A stretch of 64,000 nt of DNA, taken from NCBI RefSeq assembly GCF_022539505.1, contig NC_061510.1, forward strand, positions 36,977,047 through 37,041,046. Reading direction: 5' to 3'. Positions within the stretch are counted from its first letter, which is position 1. Every line of letters begins with the position of its first letter. Below, in pieces: positions 22,330-34,625 of the stretch. Below the pieces are notes generated by a model. The model was not told the DNA's origin and did no database searches. It worked only from the letters and a program-made list of their open reading frames with translations. Source of the DNA: Lolium rigidum (lineage: Eukaryota; Streptophyta; Magnoliopsida; Poales; Poaceae). The position numbers and the translations under genes were made by a program.

Positions 22330-24011
22330 TTTGTTAATGAGAATTCATAATGGTACTAGTATCTGAAAGTGTTTTGTGATTCGAGAACACCCAAGATAAG
22401 CCCAGAAACTCTCTCGGACAAACTCTTTATCGAGTGCCACATTCTGGAAAACACACTCACTATGACCTTTTTTTAGTGCCAAATGAATTCCTACAATAGA
22501 AAACATAATTTTGAAGCACATTTGCAGGATACTCAAGTGCTAAACTCTTATCGATTCCTACAAGAGAGTGTTTGGCACACTTCGATTGCACACTCCTTTT
22601 ATTTTCTTTCTTTTTGATTTCCCCCATGTTTCCCCCGTGGCAAGAGAATTACAAGACTAGCACAACAAAATTAAAGTGAGTTCACTCTAGGTAAAGAAGG
22701 AGTACATTGCTAGGCAATCATCAGGGCGTTAATCTTGGTAGGATCGAAGGTAACCCCGAAGGAAAGAAAGAATCACAAGGTTAGTGGCAAGGTAGGCAAA
22801 GTTCGGGCATGGTTTTACCTTCCAGTGACGGCTTTACCTTAAAGCTTAATGTTGAATGCAGTATTTCCCCCAACTAGGTCATAAATGATCAGAAGAACTT
22901 TACGGTGGTTATGTTGGGTTGTAAAGAGCACAATCCATACAGTTTCACCAAAATTGGAGAACAATCAAAAGAAAACTAAGATCAACAAAAGAGACAAGGA
23001 ATCGCCATTTTCAGGGGGCTGGAGGCTCCGGCTCCACTTGGCAGAAGCATCCGAGTTGTCAAAAAATCTGAGACCTCACAGATTATTTGCTTGAAAATCC
23101 TCAAACGAGAGGTGAAGATGATGGAATTGTCTAAAGGCAACAAAAGCAAGTGTAGATCAAGACCAAAATCACCAAATACGTGGATCAACACCAACAAAAT
23201 CCCACAAGAATACCCAGAATGATCTAGTACCAACTGGGCTTATTTTGTGGGATATATGAAATTAAGAAAGATTTTTACAACAAAGTCAAGTGGTTTGGGG
23301 GAAACAATAAAAAGTCAAACCTTGGCAACCAAGAGCTTACCATGTGATATGGGTTGGGGTCCCGATATTCACACTTCCACCATGAAACGATGGGGAAAAC
23401 AAATAAGACAAAGGTAACACACAAAGTAATTGGGATACATAGCAAGTATGGATGAATTAAAGGCGTCCATTTACGAGTGCCTACGCATAAGAATTTGGAT
23501 TGCTCAACTCAAACAACCCACTCTTGATGACACCGCTCTATCCAAACGGTCGATCGACCGATCTAGTAGAATCCACTACTGAAAGATTTGCTGGGCAAAA
23601 CTAGTGGAGGGCTTAGACTCCACAAGGGGAGGGTCTTGGATTACACATGGGGAATTTAGGGAGCAAAGGTCTAGGTTTCACATCATGAGTAACCTTACAT
23701 TTGATGAGAGAGGAAGGTTACTTATAGTATTTTTTTTGTAGGTAGGTTATTAATAGTCTAAGCATGAAGTGGTATGATGAGGCAAAGGTTACACAGTTCC
23801 TTTCCGAAATGTTGTGCGCAAGCAGTAGTCCGGATCTTCCATACTTCTTGGAGAAGTGTTAGGCCAAGCCAGAACAAGGTTGGTCAGACCTCCGGGGGAT
23901 TCGTTCGACTCCACTTGGTTGTTGTGTAGAGGCCCTGACCATGTTTTCTTTCCGGTTTTTTTCCTCTCGCATGAACATTTTTTTTTACATTCCTATCAAA
24001 TCTTTTTACTA
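22330..24011. other. No gene recognised
   Basis: 1.7 kb of intergenic sequence with no open frame above 85 codons and no clear repeat ends. Confidence 0.4.
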
Positions 24012-24014
24012 TAA

Positions 24015-24243
24015 GGTCCCGCTTGGTTCAGTTTATTTTAGTCAAACCGGGTGTAAAATTTCCCGGCGATAACTATTTCCGGTTCACCTTATTTTAGTAG
24101 GTCCTTTTTTTCCACCAGACGTTTACGTATGGCGGACACGTTAAGTCTACGATTGTCGCATGCTCCGTTTAAAGGTGGGCACAACAAAACCGGGCAACCA
24201 AATTTTACGGACAGGTATTTGATATGTCATTCCAAGCGGGCCC
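24015..24243. mobile_element. PIF/Harbinger (Tourist-like) MITE
   Basis: Termini GGTCCCGCTTGGTTCA and, inverted, GGGCCCGCTTGGAATG. Target duplication TAA at 24012-24014 and 24244-24246. 229 bp. Confidence 0.8.
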
Positions 24244-24267
24244 TAAGAATTTTTTTCTTCACACTAC

Positions 24268-24277
24268 ACCTGTCAAT
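24268..24277. repeat. LINE target-site duplication ACCTGTCAAT (left copy)
   Basis: It stands directly before the T-run that is the antisense poly(A) tail. The identical 10-mer is at 28141-28150. Confidence 0.85.
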
Positions 24278-27200
24278 TTTTTTTTTAGAAAAACAGGGGG
24301 GCCAAAGCCCCCCAGCCCCATTTTTATTAGAAAATGAAGCCAGGGTATCCAGATAGCATTCATGAGTAGTCAGAGAGACTCTCCAGCAATTTTTACAACC
24401 AAAAACTGAAAGTACAAGATGCAGAAGCGTCGAAGCTGTTACAAGGGAAAGGTCCAGCCTACTCATGCCTGAAACTAGTTGGTGTTGGCGATCAAGAATT
24501 GTCGACGCTCCGCATCAGACTTCAGGCCAGCCAAGCAATCCGCAGTAATTCGCCCCTCTTGATGTTCAGCAAACGCAGACTTCTGTCCATCAGCCGAGAG
24601 CGCGGCTCCTTGATCAATAGTGTCCAGCTTTTCATCATCGAAGTTGCACGATCCCATACCATACTGAGACTTGATCATTTTTTCCCTGGAAACACATGTC
24701 ATTTCGAGTTTTCCATAAGGCCCAAAGGAAAGCAGCAGTAATAATACCAGATATATGATCATTAGAATGCCAGATGTTGTATAGCGAGCTAAAGTTCATC
24801 ATGTGTATGCTAGGAAAAACCTCATGGAGTATCCTCCAAATTTGATTGGCAACAACACAATCAAAAATAGGTGCACACCTGTTTCAGATTCAGAACAGAA
24901 TAAATAGGAAAGATCAAGTACATGGCGACGTTTGGATAAATTATCTCTAGTTAAGAGTTTGTTTTGGCATAACAGCCATAAAAAGACATGAACCCGGCCC
25001 GGAATTTGGATTCGCCAAATGGCAGCAAGGTGAGGTACTCTAACACCACCATCATTAACAAAGCGATAAAAAGATTTTACTGAATAAACTCCAGAGTTTT
25101 CAAAAATCCAATGTGGGGAGTCTTCCTCCGGCAACAGAGAGATCGAACATAACAAGCTACAAAGCTCATCCCATCTCCCCATCATCTGAGGATCAAAACA
25201 AGGACGGAACGACAAACGAAGCTCATGGTCTACAAGAACTTGACTCACTGTAGCCCCTGGTTCATTGCAGATGGAAAATAAATCCCAGAAGAGCGTGGCA
25301 AGAGGGTAGTGAGAAATCCAAGTATCCATCCAATTTTTTTTATTACCATTACCCAATCTCCAGTTAAAACCGAGTCTAACAGAAGGTGCAGCCCAGCATA
25401 GACTTTTCCAAAACGGCGACGAGCCATAGTCAGCAATCCAACAAAAGTTGGGGGTGGTACGATATTTGTGAGAAATAATTTGTTTCCAAATTTTATCTTC
25501 CGAATTGAAAAATCGTTTAAACCAAGATCTGATCAAGCAGAGATTCATATCTCTTAAGTTAGGAACATCCAAACCCCCAAATCCTTTTTTCCTTGTGATC
25601 AACCCCCAATTCGCAAGATGATACTTTTGATGATCATCAAGATCACCCCAAAAGAAGTGAGACATTTGAGAATAGATGGAATTAATGACCCACTTCGGAA
25701 ACTTCAACACAGACATCAGGTAAGTCGGAATACTCGCAAGGCAAGCTCTAATCAAAATGAGTTTTCCTTCATAGGAAATTAATTTACCTCGCCATCCAGA
25801 AATTTTCTTAATAATTTGATCAATAATTGGTTGCAAATCTTCTTTTTTGAGCTTAGCAAAATGTAAAGGAACTCCCAGATATTTAAATGGAAAAGATCCA
25901 AGGTTACAGCAAAACACCTGGGTAAATTCTCTAGCAGTAGAGTCAGGCATATTCAAAGTCATCAAGTCGCTTTTGTGATAATTGATCCTCATTCCCGAAA
26001 TATTTTCAAAACAAGTCAAAATCCATTTGAGAACACGAGCCATATGAATGTCAGGCTCCAGAAACAGGATGGTATCGTCAACGTATTGGAGACTGACAAT
26101 ACCACCCGATACCACCTGAGGCAACAAACCGCGAATCAAATTTTTTGAAACAGCTTTAAAGAGCGTTTTAGTGAACACATCCGAGATAAAATTGAAAAGG
26201 ATGGGGGAGAGGGGATCCCCTTGCTTCAGGCCTTTACCCGCAATGAAATTTTCGCTGTTACAGTCATTAATGCGAATGCAATAAGATCCATTTACAAGAG
26301 CTTTGAAAATCCACCCAATCAAACGAGAGCCAAAACCACGAGAAACTAACATTTCCTTAAGGAAATCCCACTTAACACGATCATACGCTTTCTCGTAGTC
26401 TAGTTTCAAAACTAGACCATGGGATCAAGACATATGAACTTCGTGGATGACCTCATGGGCTGAAACAACACTTTCAAGGATAAAACGACCTTTAATGAAC
26501 GCTGATTGATTCGCCGAAATAAGCCTATCAGCTACAGGAGAGATGCGATTCGTAATGATTTTGGTAAAGATTTTTAGGGAACAATTCCCCAAACTTATAG
26601 GATGAAACTTTTTCATCTCTCTCGCATCTGGTTCCTTTGGAATCAAAGTTACAATAGAAAAGTTCAGACGAAACACGTCAAAAGATCCAGACCAAAAATA
26701 TGCGGCTAAAGCCATAAAATCCATCTTGATAACATCGCAAAAAGTTTGATAGAACAGAAAAGATAGCCCATCCGGGCCAGGGGCACCATTAGCGTATGAC
26801 CCAAAGATAGCCAATCTCACTTCCTCTTCAGAGAAAGGCTGCTCCAACCGCAGAATTTTCTTCCAGAGTGACAAGGTCACTAGGGTCCCAAAAATTATCC
26901 CCAAGGTGAATGTTAGGTTTGGCCTCAAAACCAAAAAGATTTTTATAATAAGCAGGTGCAATATTCAGCATTTCAGGAGTTGTTGTCACAGGACCAGAAG
27001 GACCATCTAAGACAGCCAACTGTTTTTTCCTCCTACGTTGGTTAGCCACTGCATGAAAGTATGCAGTGTTGCGGTCACCTTCCTTAATATTTTTTTCTCT
27101 CGAGCGTTGAAAGGCTTTGGTTTCCTCCGTACTCCAAATAGAGTCAAGCTCCTCTCGTATTTGAGTCATTATAATCCTATCGTCATTGTTTAATCTATTT

Positions 27201-28140
27201 TGTTCAGAAAACACGTCAAGAATGTCAAATTCAAGTAGAAGATTTTTTTTTTGAGCAGCTTCTACATTAGAATTCCACCCACACAAACCTTCCTTACCCT
27301 TCTCATTTTAAACTGCCAGATATCAATGGCCGTGGAAAACTTGGAGGGTACGGGAGCTGTCCACAGTCTGGTAACAAACGGGGCAAACTCCGATTCGGAT
27401 AATCACCATTTTTCAAACCGGAAAAGTTTTTCAACTTGATGGTTTTGACACCAAACTCAATAAGGAGAGGGGTGTGATCACTACCAGATTTTGGAATGGC
27501 TCTCACCAAGGAGAGAGGGTACTGACGATCCCATTCGGTAGATGCGAAAATATGGTCGAGAGTTGCGAGAATCAAATTCTCCTGATTGTTAGCCCAGGTA
27601 AAACTCCTATTTAAAATAGGCAAATCAATTAAAGCCCATTTATTCATCCAGTCATTAAAGAGGAAAGTTAGTTGATGGTTGATGTTACCCGTACTTTTCT
27701 CAGCCTCACTAAGAACCAGATTAAAATCGTCCCCCACCAACGAGGGAAATAAACAATGCTCCATCACCAAATGCAACTCAGCTAAGAAATCCAATTTTTA
27801 ACCACTATGGTAACACAGTAGTCGTGAATAGAGATCTTAAGAATATCAAATAAAGCGGCTTTAAAGCCAACCAAAATGCCGCCGGCAGATCCTTTTGCAG
27901 GTAGATAATGCCAATTAAAATCTACATTACCAGAGATAGTTTTAAGAAAATTATTTGAAATGAGTTCTTTTTTTTGTTTCCTAGAAACCCACAAAATCAA
28001 TTTTGTGTGTTGACAGCACATCCGCAATACTTTGTCCTCTACCAGTTTTCCCAAACCCCCTCGGGTTCCAAAAACAACCTATCATGATAAGCTATCTTTC
28101 CCAATTACACCACCACTGGAAGTAGGATAGCCTACTTGAT
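24278..28140 (-). mobile_element. L1-type LINE, about 3.86 kb, 5'-truncated just upstream of ORF2
   Basis: Minus-strand element with poly(A) end at 24278, an ORF2 pseudogene and a 5' end only 55 bp above the ORF2 ATG. It is bounded by a 10-bp target duplication (ACCTGTCAAT) on both sides. ORF1 and the 5' leader are absent, which is normal for target-primed reverse transcription that stopped early. The 3' leader carries the G/A-rich sequence common before plant LINE tails. Confidence 0.9.
24640..28085 (-). pseudogene. LINE ORF2: endonuclease, reverse transcriptase, zf-RVT (degenerate)
   Basis: Starts ATG 28085 (MIGCFWNPRGFGKTGRG). Parts in order: endonuclease/phosphatase fold (28085-27303; VGDDFNL, DHIFAS, SGSDHTPLLI); spacer (KEGDRNTAYFHAVANQRRRK); reverse transcriptase (26960-25900; GPDGLSFLFY, KLDYEKAYDR, GLKQGDPLSPILFN, catalytic YVDD); and zinc-binding tail (25020-24840; IWRIQIPGRVHVFLW). 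Damage: an in-frame stop at 27981-27983, a frame change at an A-run near 27965, a gap of about 20 residues near 27785, frame changes near 27290 and 26830, a stop near 26420, and a 1-bp shift near 24860. Non-functional, although the RT core still has an open frame of 536 codons. Confidence 0.88.
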
Positions 28141-28150
28141 ACCTGTCAAT
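28141..28150. repeat. LINE target-site duplication ACCTGTCAAT (right copy)
   Basis: Identical to 24268-24277. It fixes the 5' end of the LINE at 28140. Confidence 0.85.
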
Positions 28151-28309
28151 ATTTACCTCGACGTTATAAAATATCTTCTTCATACTATTCGTTACTAAAA
28201 AACGTGGTATGTTATGGGGTCCTGCTAGATGCGGCCCATTTAACAAAATGCCTCTAGGCCGGAGCTTCCCAAACTTTCACTGTATTGTTTGACTTTCTGT
28301 ATCTGGTTA

Positions 28310-28704
28310 GAGCATCTCCAATCGCGTCCCACAAAAAACTTCCGGCACGATGATTTGGGATGCGTTTGGAGACAGCCGCGAACAAAAAGAGCAAAAATCT
28401 GTACAAAAAAAGAGCTTTCCCAGCCATGTCCCTTAAAAAGCGTTCGAATGCATGCATTTTTAATAGAGGGAACCACCCATATGAGAAAAGTAGGTGAGAG
28501 AAAGTGGGGAAAAGTGACTGCCATGTGAGGACTAGGGGCTGCATGCATGCATGTGGATGCTGTTTTTATGTTCGACATCCCCCGTAGAGACTATACACAT
28601 AGTCTCTACTTTTTAGTTTTAGAGGACGCAACTGAAAATAATTTTTCTCCATTTCCTATCTGCGGTCCTCCAAACGACGTTTGGGGACGCGATTGGAGAT
28701 GCTC
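28310..28704. mobile_element. MITE with GAGCATCTCCAATCGCGTCC termini
   Basis: 395 bp. Left end GAGCATCTCCAATCGCGTCC, right end its inverse (GGACGCGATTGGAGATGCTC). TTA flanks both ends (28307-28309 and 28705-28707), as PIF/Harbinger elements make. Frames within it are fortuitous. Confidence 0.85.
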
Positions 28705-28791
28705 TTAGTTTTCACTGAGACGTCCCACATTGCGGCAAACACTGCGCATACTCATGTTGCAACACAAAGTGCACACATGGATCTCACGGAA

Positions 28792-28891
28792 NNNNNNNNN
28801 NNNNNNNNNNNNNNNNNNNNNNNNNNNNNNNNNNNNNNNNNNNNNNNNNNNNNNNNNNNNNNNNNNNNNNNNNNNNNNNNNNNNNNNNNNN
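28792..28891. other. Assembly gap (100 N)
   Basis: 100 unknown bases. The left terminus of the transposon carrying the B3 fragment probably lies in or next to this gap. Confidence 0.99.
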
Positions 28892-28965
28892 AGCGGCCGC
28901 AGCCTACCTCCGCCAACCACGTTAATTGCGACGCCACGCGTCCCGCGGCCACCGCATGCCTCCGG

Positions 28966-28978
28966 CCTATATAAAGGG
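28966..28978 (+). promoter_or_regulatory. TATA box of the B3 pseudogene
   Basis: CCTATATAAAGGGGG, followed about 45 bp later by a C/A-rich leader with AAACCCTAGCCGCC. Confidence 0.6.
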
Positions 28979-29094
28979 GGCGCGCGTTCTTCTTCCTCTC
29001 ATCCACTCCTCCAAAGAAACCCTAGCCGCCACAAAGCTCGACCGTAGCGCCGCCTAGGTATTCCTGCGACGCAGCCAGGCCCGCGAGGAAGTCC

Positions 29095-29581
29095 ATGGCC
29101 GGTCTTGGTGGCGGGCGAGGCGGTCGAGGCCGCGTCCCTGGGCGCCCGGGGCTGGGGCAGGGGCCGCCGTGGTGGAGCAGCTACGGCCCCACGCTCGCCA
29201 TCGCCTGCGCCCTCCTCGTCTTCGTAGGAGGACCGCTGCTTCGAGTTCCTCCTCCGCATCGACGACGACCCACTCGGCATCAAGCGGCTCCCGGACAAGT
29301 TCGCCGAGTTCGTCGATGGCGTCGAGCCGGCGCATTTGCAGCTACGGGAGGCCAGCTGCAACTTCTGCCGCTGGACCGTGGAGGTCTTGTTCGACGGGCA
29401 GGGTAAGATGTACCTGCACATGGGGTGGGACAAGTTCGCCCGCGACCTCGAGCTCGAGCGCGGATGCCAGATCACCTTCCTCTACGAGGGTGATGGTGAG
29501 ATGATCGTCAATGTGTTCGACGACACGGCGTGCCGCAGGAACTACCAAACCGGCGAATCCGGCTCGGATACCGGTAGTTAG
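29095..29581 (+). pseudogene. B3-domain-like DNA-binding protein, frameshifted
   Basis: ATG 29095 opens a Gly/Arg-rich start (MAGLGGGRGGRGRVPG). The rest is read in another frame: EDRCFEFLLRI, LPDKFAEFVDG, RWTVEVLFDGQGKMYLHMGWDKFARD, GCQITFLYEGDGEMIVNVFD, ending at TAG 29579-29581. That part, about 115 residues, fits a plant B3 DNA-binding fold (beta-rich, W.V....G..YL..GW..FA....L..G). Two lesions separate it from the start: a frame change near 29150 and a stop TAG at 29225-29227. It is therefore probably inactive. Position inside a repeat-like unit suggests capture by a transposon. Confidence 0.7.
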
Positions 29582-30075
29582 AACTTAGAGTGTTCTTTCT
29601 TTGCAGGGAAACTGGCTACGGGCCAGACGAAGCCAGTAGTGGAGGTTTCTGGATGTTCGTCCTCGGTAGAACCAACAAGGGCACCATCTTCCGCTGGATT
29701 TTCCAGTTTGGGTGACTGGGTGTGCCCTCGAATGTTCTTTCTTGGCAGCGAACATACGGAAATCAACACAACTGGTTTCCTCATTTTGCAATGTTTTATT
29801 TGTGTCAATCATGCTTCAAACTATGTATTAGTTTGTGTAAACCATGTTCCCAATTATGTATTAGTTTGTATAAAAACCATGTTCCAATATATAATATTTG
29901 GAACTATGTTTAAATGGAGAAGAGAAAAAAATAAGAAAAATAAATGCGTCGCCCCGGCGAGCCACCCCCAGACGCAAACGGACGAGCGGACAAAAACGAT
30001 CATTTTAGCGTCCGCGACGCGACGCAAACGGACGCTCACGGACAATAAAATACATCGCGCCCGCTGGAGATGCCC

Positions 30076-30544
30076 TAAGTCATTAACAGCTGATTTGCAT
30101 TTCGTTTACAGAAGGGGTCGCAGTGGCCAGGCGAATGTGCACTTCGAGTTCAGGAACTTTTAGATGGTGACCTTTTCCCTTGCAAGATATAGGTAGTGCT
30201 CCACCTGCTGCCTAGTTCGATCCCTTTACAAGTTTCAAAAAGAAATAGTTCGATCTCTTTTCATGTTTGTTTGCTTCCGTGTCATGTCAATCCCATATGG
30301 AGTATATAGGAGCTGGCGATAAACAGTAGAACAGAAAGGACAGGGGTAGGTCTGGTACTTGTACCCTGGTGCATATTTTTGATTGAGGCCCATTGGTCCC
30401 ACAATGACCACTAAAGCAAACTCTTTCCCTTTCTTTGCCTTTTATGTTTCTTCGCTCCTCCTTGTCCAAGGGAATATAGTGTTAATCTGTCGACTTAGGG
30501 AAAAATGACGTGAAGCAAAGTTGCTTCTTTTGTCCACTTGTAAA
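30076..30544. other. No gene recognised
   Basis: A short frame with a plausible 3' splice site at about 30109-30110 and a stop at 30162 could be the end of a lost exon. Nothing further supports it. Confidence 0.3.
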
Positions 30545-31150
30545 CATGTTGGGGAATTTTATTCTCAAAAACTACATGCAAGAAACCCTAGATCTCTTGG
30601 ATTGGATGATGGCGGCGCTCTCGGGGCCATTCTCCCTCTTGATGGCATTGTTTCTGGAGCAGCTACCGAATGGTGGAGGTAGGAAGTGGAGTGGAGTGCT
30701 TCTACCGCGTTGACAATGGTGAGTCTCAACGGCGTGGTGCAGCGGGGCCTCGGTGACGGTCGTGGTGCGTTGTCTGTGAACATGGTGGCGTCGATGATAG
30801 TGGCTATACGTTTCTCAGCCTTGAAGATGGACCAACGGTTGATGGCGGCGATGAATTCTGTGGCGTGGGCATGGGGCGCTCGCTATGAGTCTGCTAGACA
30901 AGATGGGCACTCATGTTTCGCCTAGTGGGTGTCTTCGGGTATGCGATGTTCCTGGAGTTGATGGGCAATTTTCTTGTTTTCATGAGTCCTATTGACATGA
31001 TTTTATCTTATTGTCGTGTTTGGTAGTTGTTGTGTGGTGGTTTCGGGTTTTCTCTATGTATGATCTCTTATTGGACCTTTGATGAATAAATAAATAAAAA
31101 CGGTCATATGCATCGATTGATGCAGACGCTGGGGCATCGCCTCCATTTAA
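30545..31150 (+). repeat. Interspersed repeat R1, copy 2
   Basis: It shares with copy 1 (18905-19765) the segment at 30700-30750 (TACCGCGTTGACAATGGTGA) and the 3' end AATAAATAAA...CATATGCATCGATTGATGCAGACGCTGGGG. No credible coding frame. Confidence 0.55.
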
Positions 31151-31374
31151 AAAATTCAATATATAATAGGTAAAGAGATAAGAAAAATTGGAGCCCATGT
31201 TGTTTAAAGGTCGAACTATAATTCCATGATGTGCAGAGTTTATTCTTAGTTGCTTCACGGATCCAACCAACATGTCATGGTTGCGAGTATAAATAAAGTT
31301 AGAAGCGTTTCTCGGAACAGAACAAAATAAAACAAAAGGCATTACAACTCAGGTTAAAGGTAATGAATGGATTA

Positions 31375-31739
31375 GGGCTTATTTGATTCAAAGGAATTGT
31401 GTAGAATTCTCATCCATAGGATATTTTATTATAGATTCTGTTTAATTTAAAGGATAGACCTTCCAAAATTCATATGAATTGCCTTCCTATACTACAATCC
31501 TATAGGATTTCTATCAAGAGGTTAGACCGCTTGGAAAAATTTATGTGTGTCTATGACAACTATGACATGTACCCAATCTCTATAGAGATTTCGTGTTTTT
31601 CCTGTAGTGCAATTAAATGACTTCTACAACTAATTCATGCATTTTTTATTCTTGTAGGATTTCACACATGTGATGACATACTATTCCTGTGTTTTTTTCC
31701 TATTTTATGCTTTTGAAATCCTTTGAATCAAACATGCCC
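31375..31739. mobile_element. PIF/Harbinger MITE
   Basis: Termini GGGCTTATTTGATTCAAAGG and, inverted, GGGCATGTTTGATTCAAAGG. Target duplication TTA at 31372-31374 and 31740-31742. 365 bp. The interior is rich in ATAGGAATT-type motifs, like the cluster at 15482-16058. Confidence 0.88.
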
Positions 31740-31742
31740 TTA

Positions 31743-34625
31743 TATTTTTGTCAAAAGAGTTTTTCCAACAGAGTTTGAAACAAAATCCAGTATTTGTTTT
31801 AGCTCATGACAGAATTATTAGTTCTTGAGATTACCGCCTCATGACACTCACAACTCGCGGCATACAAATCTGGACAACTGCAATTAAGCTTTCTTTCCAT
31901 TGTAGTGACTTAAAAGCTAACATCCATGGCTGCTTTGCGGCCAGAAGCAGAAGCAAAAGCGGAATCAAATCAAGCTCGAGCCTCCAGGAGAGGGTGGTAA
32001 CACTATCACAAACAGTGGTGGAACTCTGAGGTAGCAATGGTGAGCCCCAGGCCGGCGGAAGGGGACAAGGCCAGGCCGGTGTTCGATTCCTTTGAAGGCC
32101 GCAAGCAGCCGCTGCCTCCCCTCCGGGACGCCGCGCGTGCTTGATCAAGCCCCCTCACCCGTCGTCCCTATCAAATCAATAATAATCCTCATCAGCTTCC
32201 AGTCAAGCAACGTGAATGATCGACCAGACCGGCCGGACGGTGCTCACCGCACCAATCGCCAACCTTTTAATTCATCTGGGAAACCAGCCAAGTACTACAT
32301 ATGTATCTCTGCAATAATGCTTCCTTTTTAGAGTCTACTACTGCGTACGGCGTACCCCCGACCTTTCTTATCAATCGATCTCCGACCAAGTATTTTTTAA
32401 ACAAATCTGGATCCTGTGGTGAAACTAATTCCTCATCTATCCTCTCGATGAAACTATTTCAAAATCTAACCTTTGGGTGTGGCTCCATATGTGCTTCAAC
32501 ACAGATAGATGGAGCCTATGTAGTGCATGTCTGCTGTAAGAATTCCCGGCGTCATCGGCGCCACACGCACTTGTGCCAAACCTTTGGGGCCATTTTGTGC
32601 TGAAAATCTTTGGAGCCGACCTGCATAATTTCGGCTCCATCATCATTGGTGCTAAACCTAGGGCTTAGATTCTAAAATAGTTTGTCCGAGTTGACGCTAG
32701 ATGATTCGTTAATTGGTTTCGCCCACAGATCAGATTTGTCAAAGGGTACTCTGCCTACCATGCATATCGGCAACTCCAGGCATGGAGACCTTTAGTTTAC
32801 ACACGTCGCCGAGTTGCATGTGAAAGTTCATCATGGAGCGTGGGTCGTTCACAAAGCTAGCTCCACCTCCACGTAACACCGTGATCAGGAACATCACATG
32901 GAAGTAACCAGGGCATGCATGCACGCTCGTACTAAAAGAAACGCATGGGGCCTGCATGCACTTCAGGATATAATTAGGACATGTTTAGTAACTTGTGCTA
33001 GCTGATGTGTGACATGTATGTTGGGTTAGCTAGCTAGCGGCCGGGAAACCAAGAGGAGTGGGGGCGAAAAAAAGAAGTGCTACCGCTACTAAAAAGTTCT
33101 CTCGATCGAGATGTTGGCACTGACTGTACGTGCAGATTGTGGAGAGCAGGGAGAGGACATGTTCCAAGTATTCCTGGGGATCGATGTGAGCACAGGATGG
33201 AGCTTAGCGCTGACAGGGGGAGCTCAGTGGTGGGTCTCGCTGCTCGCCTACTCTCCCACAAGTCCCATGAAAACCAACGGTACCTACATGGATCCGACAT
33301 ATGCCCGATATCAAAACATCCGCCGGACCAAATACCAGTAGCTAGGGATTGGTGTCTATGTCAGACTCCTCCGATGAAAAGTACAACAATAGCTGGCTAG
33401 TATAATAGGTTAAGAAAAAAAAATACATCTATGAAACGCCAAGCTGCTTTTCTTCTCCATTGAAGATTATGGGACCGAACTCGGTAGAAACCGGCCGGTG
33501 GATTACAGTAATGGCCAATGGCGGACCTAGAAACTTCTCGAAGCCTGGACAAACATGTTTAAGGCTTTAAGCTGCCCGTTTTTATAAAAACAATCACTAT
33601 AGAAAATTACACAACGCAAGCATGGGTACCAAAGTTAAACGTGGGCGACTACCTGGACTGGAGGGATGCTACATCCGCCTTTGGATTTCAGGGTGTCCAT
33701 AACTCACTTAACCACAAAATACTTGTTGTTTCTTGGTCGATATTGATAGTTGCATGATCAAAATCTTTCCATCATTGATGATTCAAGAAGACAAGTCGGT
33801 GAACTGGTAAAAAAGTTATTTATTATCATTGAACATGGTTAATTGTTTGGTTAGCTATTTCCTATGAGACTGGAGAATATGTATTTTGTAAGTCAAACCT
33901 AATAAAGAACCATCCCAACCTCGAAATGATACTCATGCAAAGATAGAAGGATGAGAAGATCTAGATCAGACAGCTATTAATTTCACAAATAAATAGTTAT
34001 TTCTATATCGACTAACTTATAATTATTCCTTTTAAATTTTGTGGAGAGAAGTATGACTTATGTCCTTTAACTTGTTGATTTGATACCCCCAACTTCAACA
34101 TTGTCCATATCGACCAATCGACTATTGAAACTATATACTTTTGGCCCATCTCCCGACACAAAGAAGTCATGTGAAAATGCTTGAAGAAATAGAGATCATT
34201 CACGCTAATTGATTGACAAAATACCACCATAATGAAAATGAGGAGGGTGAGAATGAAGAAGGTATAGTGGCAAAACTGGATGTCATTTGGACCATCACAT
34301 GTCACCCTTGGTAAAAAAAAAAAACATGACACAACATCAACAATAGTGCCACAACTCGGGAAATGAAGCAAAAGTGTTCACTTTCAATAGTTGAAGGGGA
34401 TTTTTTTGTCCCGCGGTGGAGTTTATTAAGAACCAAAAGTGATCAACTAGATAACTGTAAAATCCTCATTCGGGGGCGATTGTGTAGTGAGATAGAGATG
34501 TTCCTATCCATTATATGCATCTTGGATATGCAAAGACCAGATGTTGTGTTTGTGTCAAAAATTATGTACAAGTTAGGTTACATTAGGCCTGTGAGTTGTA
34601 ATAAGTGTGGATATGTTACAAGTAG
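31743..34625. other. Intergenic, no gene recognised
   Basis: No coding frame has family resemblance. 33518-33660 (GGCGGACCTAGAAACTTCTCG and following) resembles repeat ends that recur at 40960 and 41726, but termini are not clear. Confidence 0.4.

Larger units (their letters stand above)
28892..30075 (+). mobile_element. Probable DNA transposon carrying a B3-domain gene fragment
   Basis: The right end, read inverted, is GGGCATCTCCAGCGGGCGCG (about 30053-30075), the class of terminus shared with many grass MITEs. The left end is not visible because of the gap; the first bases after it (AGCGGCCGC) would fit. Between them lie a promoter, the B3 pseudogene and an AT-rich 3' flank. Gene capture or element-encoded B3 is inferred. 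Confidence 0.45.

Noticed and set aside
28240..28578. Frames of 79-112 codons
   Set aside because: Within or across a MITE with clear terminal repeats and TTA duplication.
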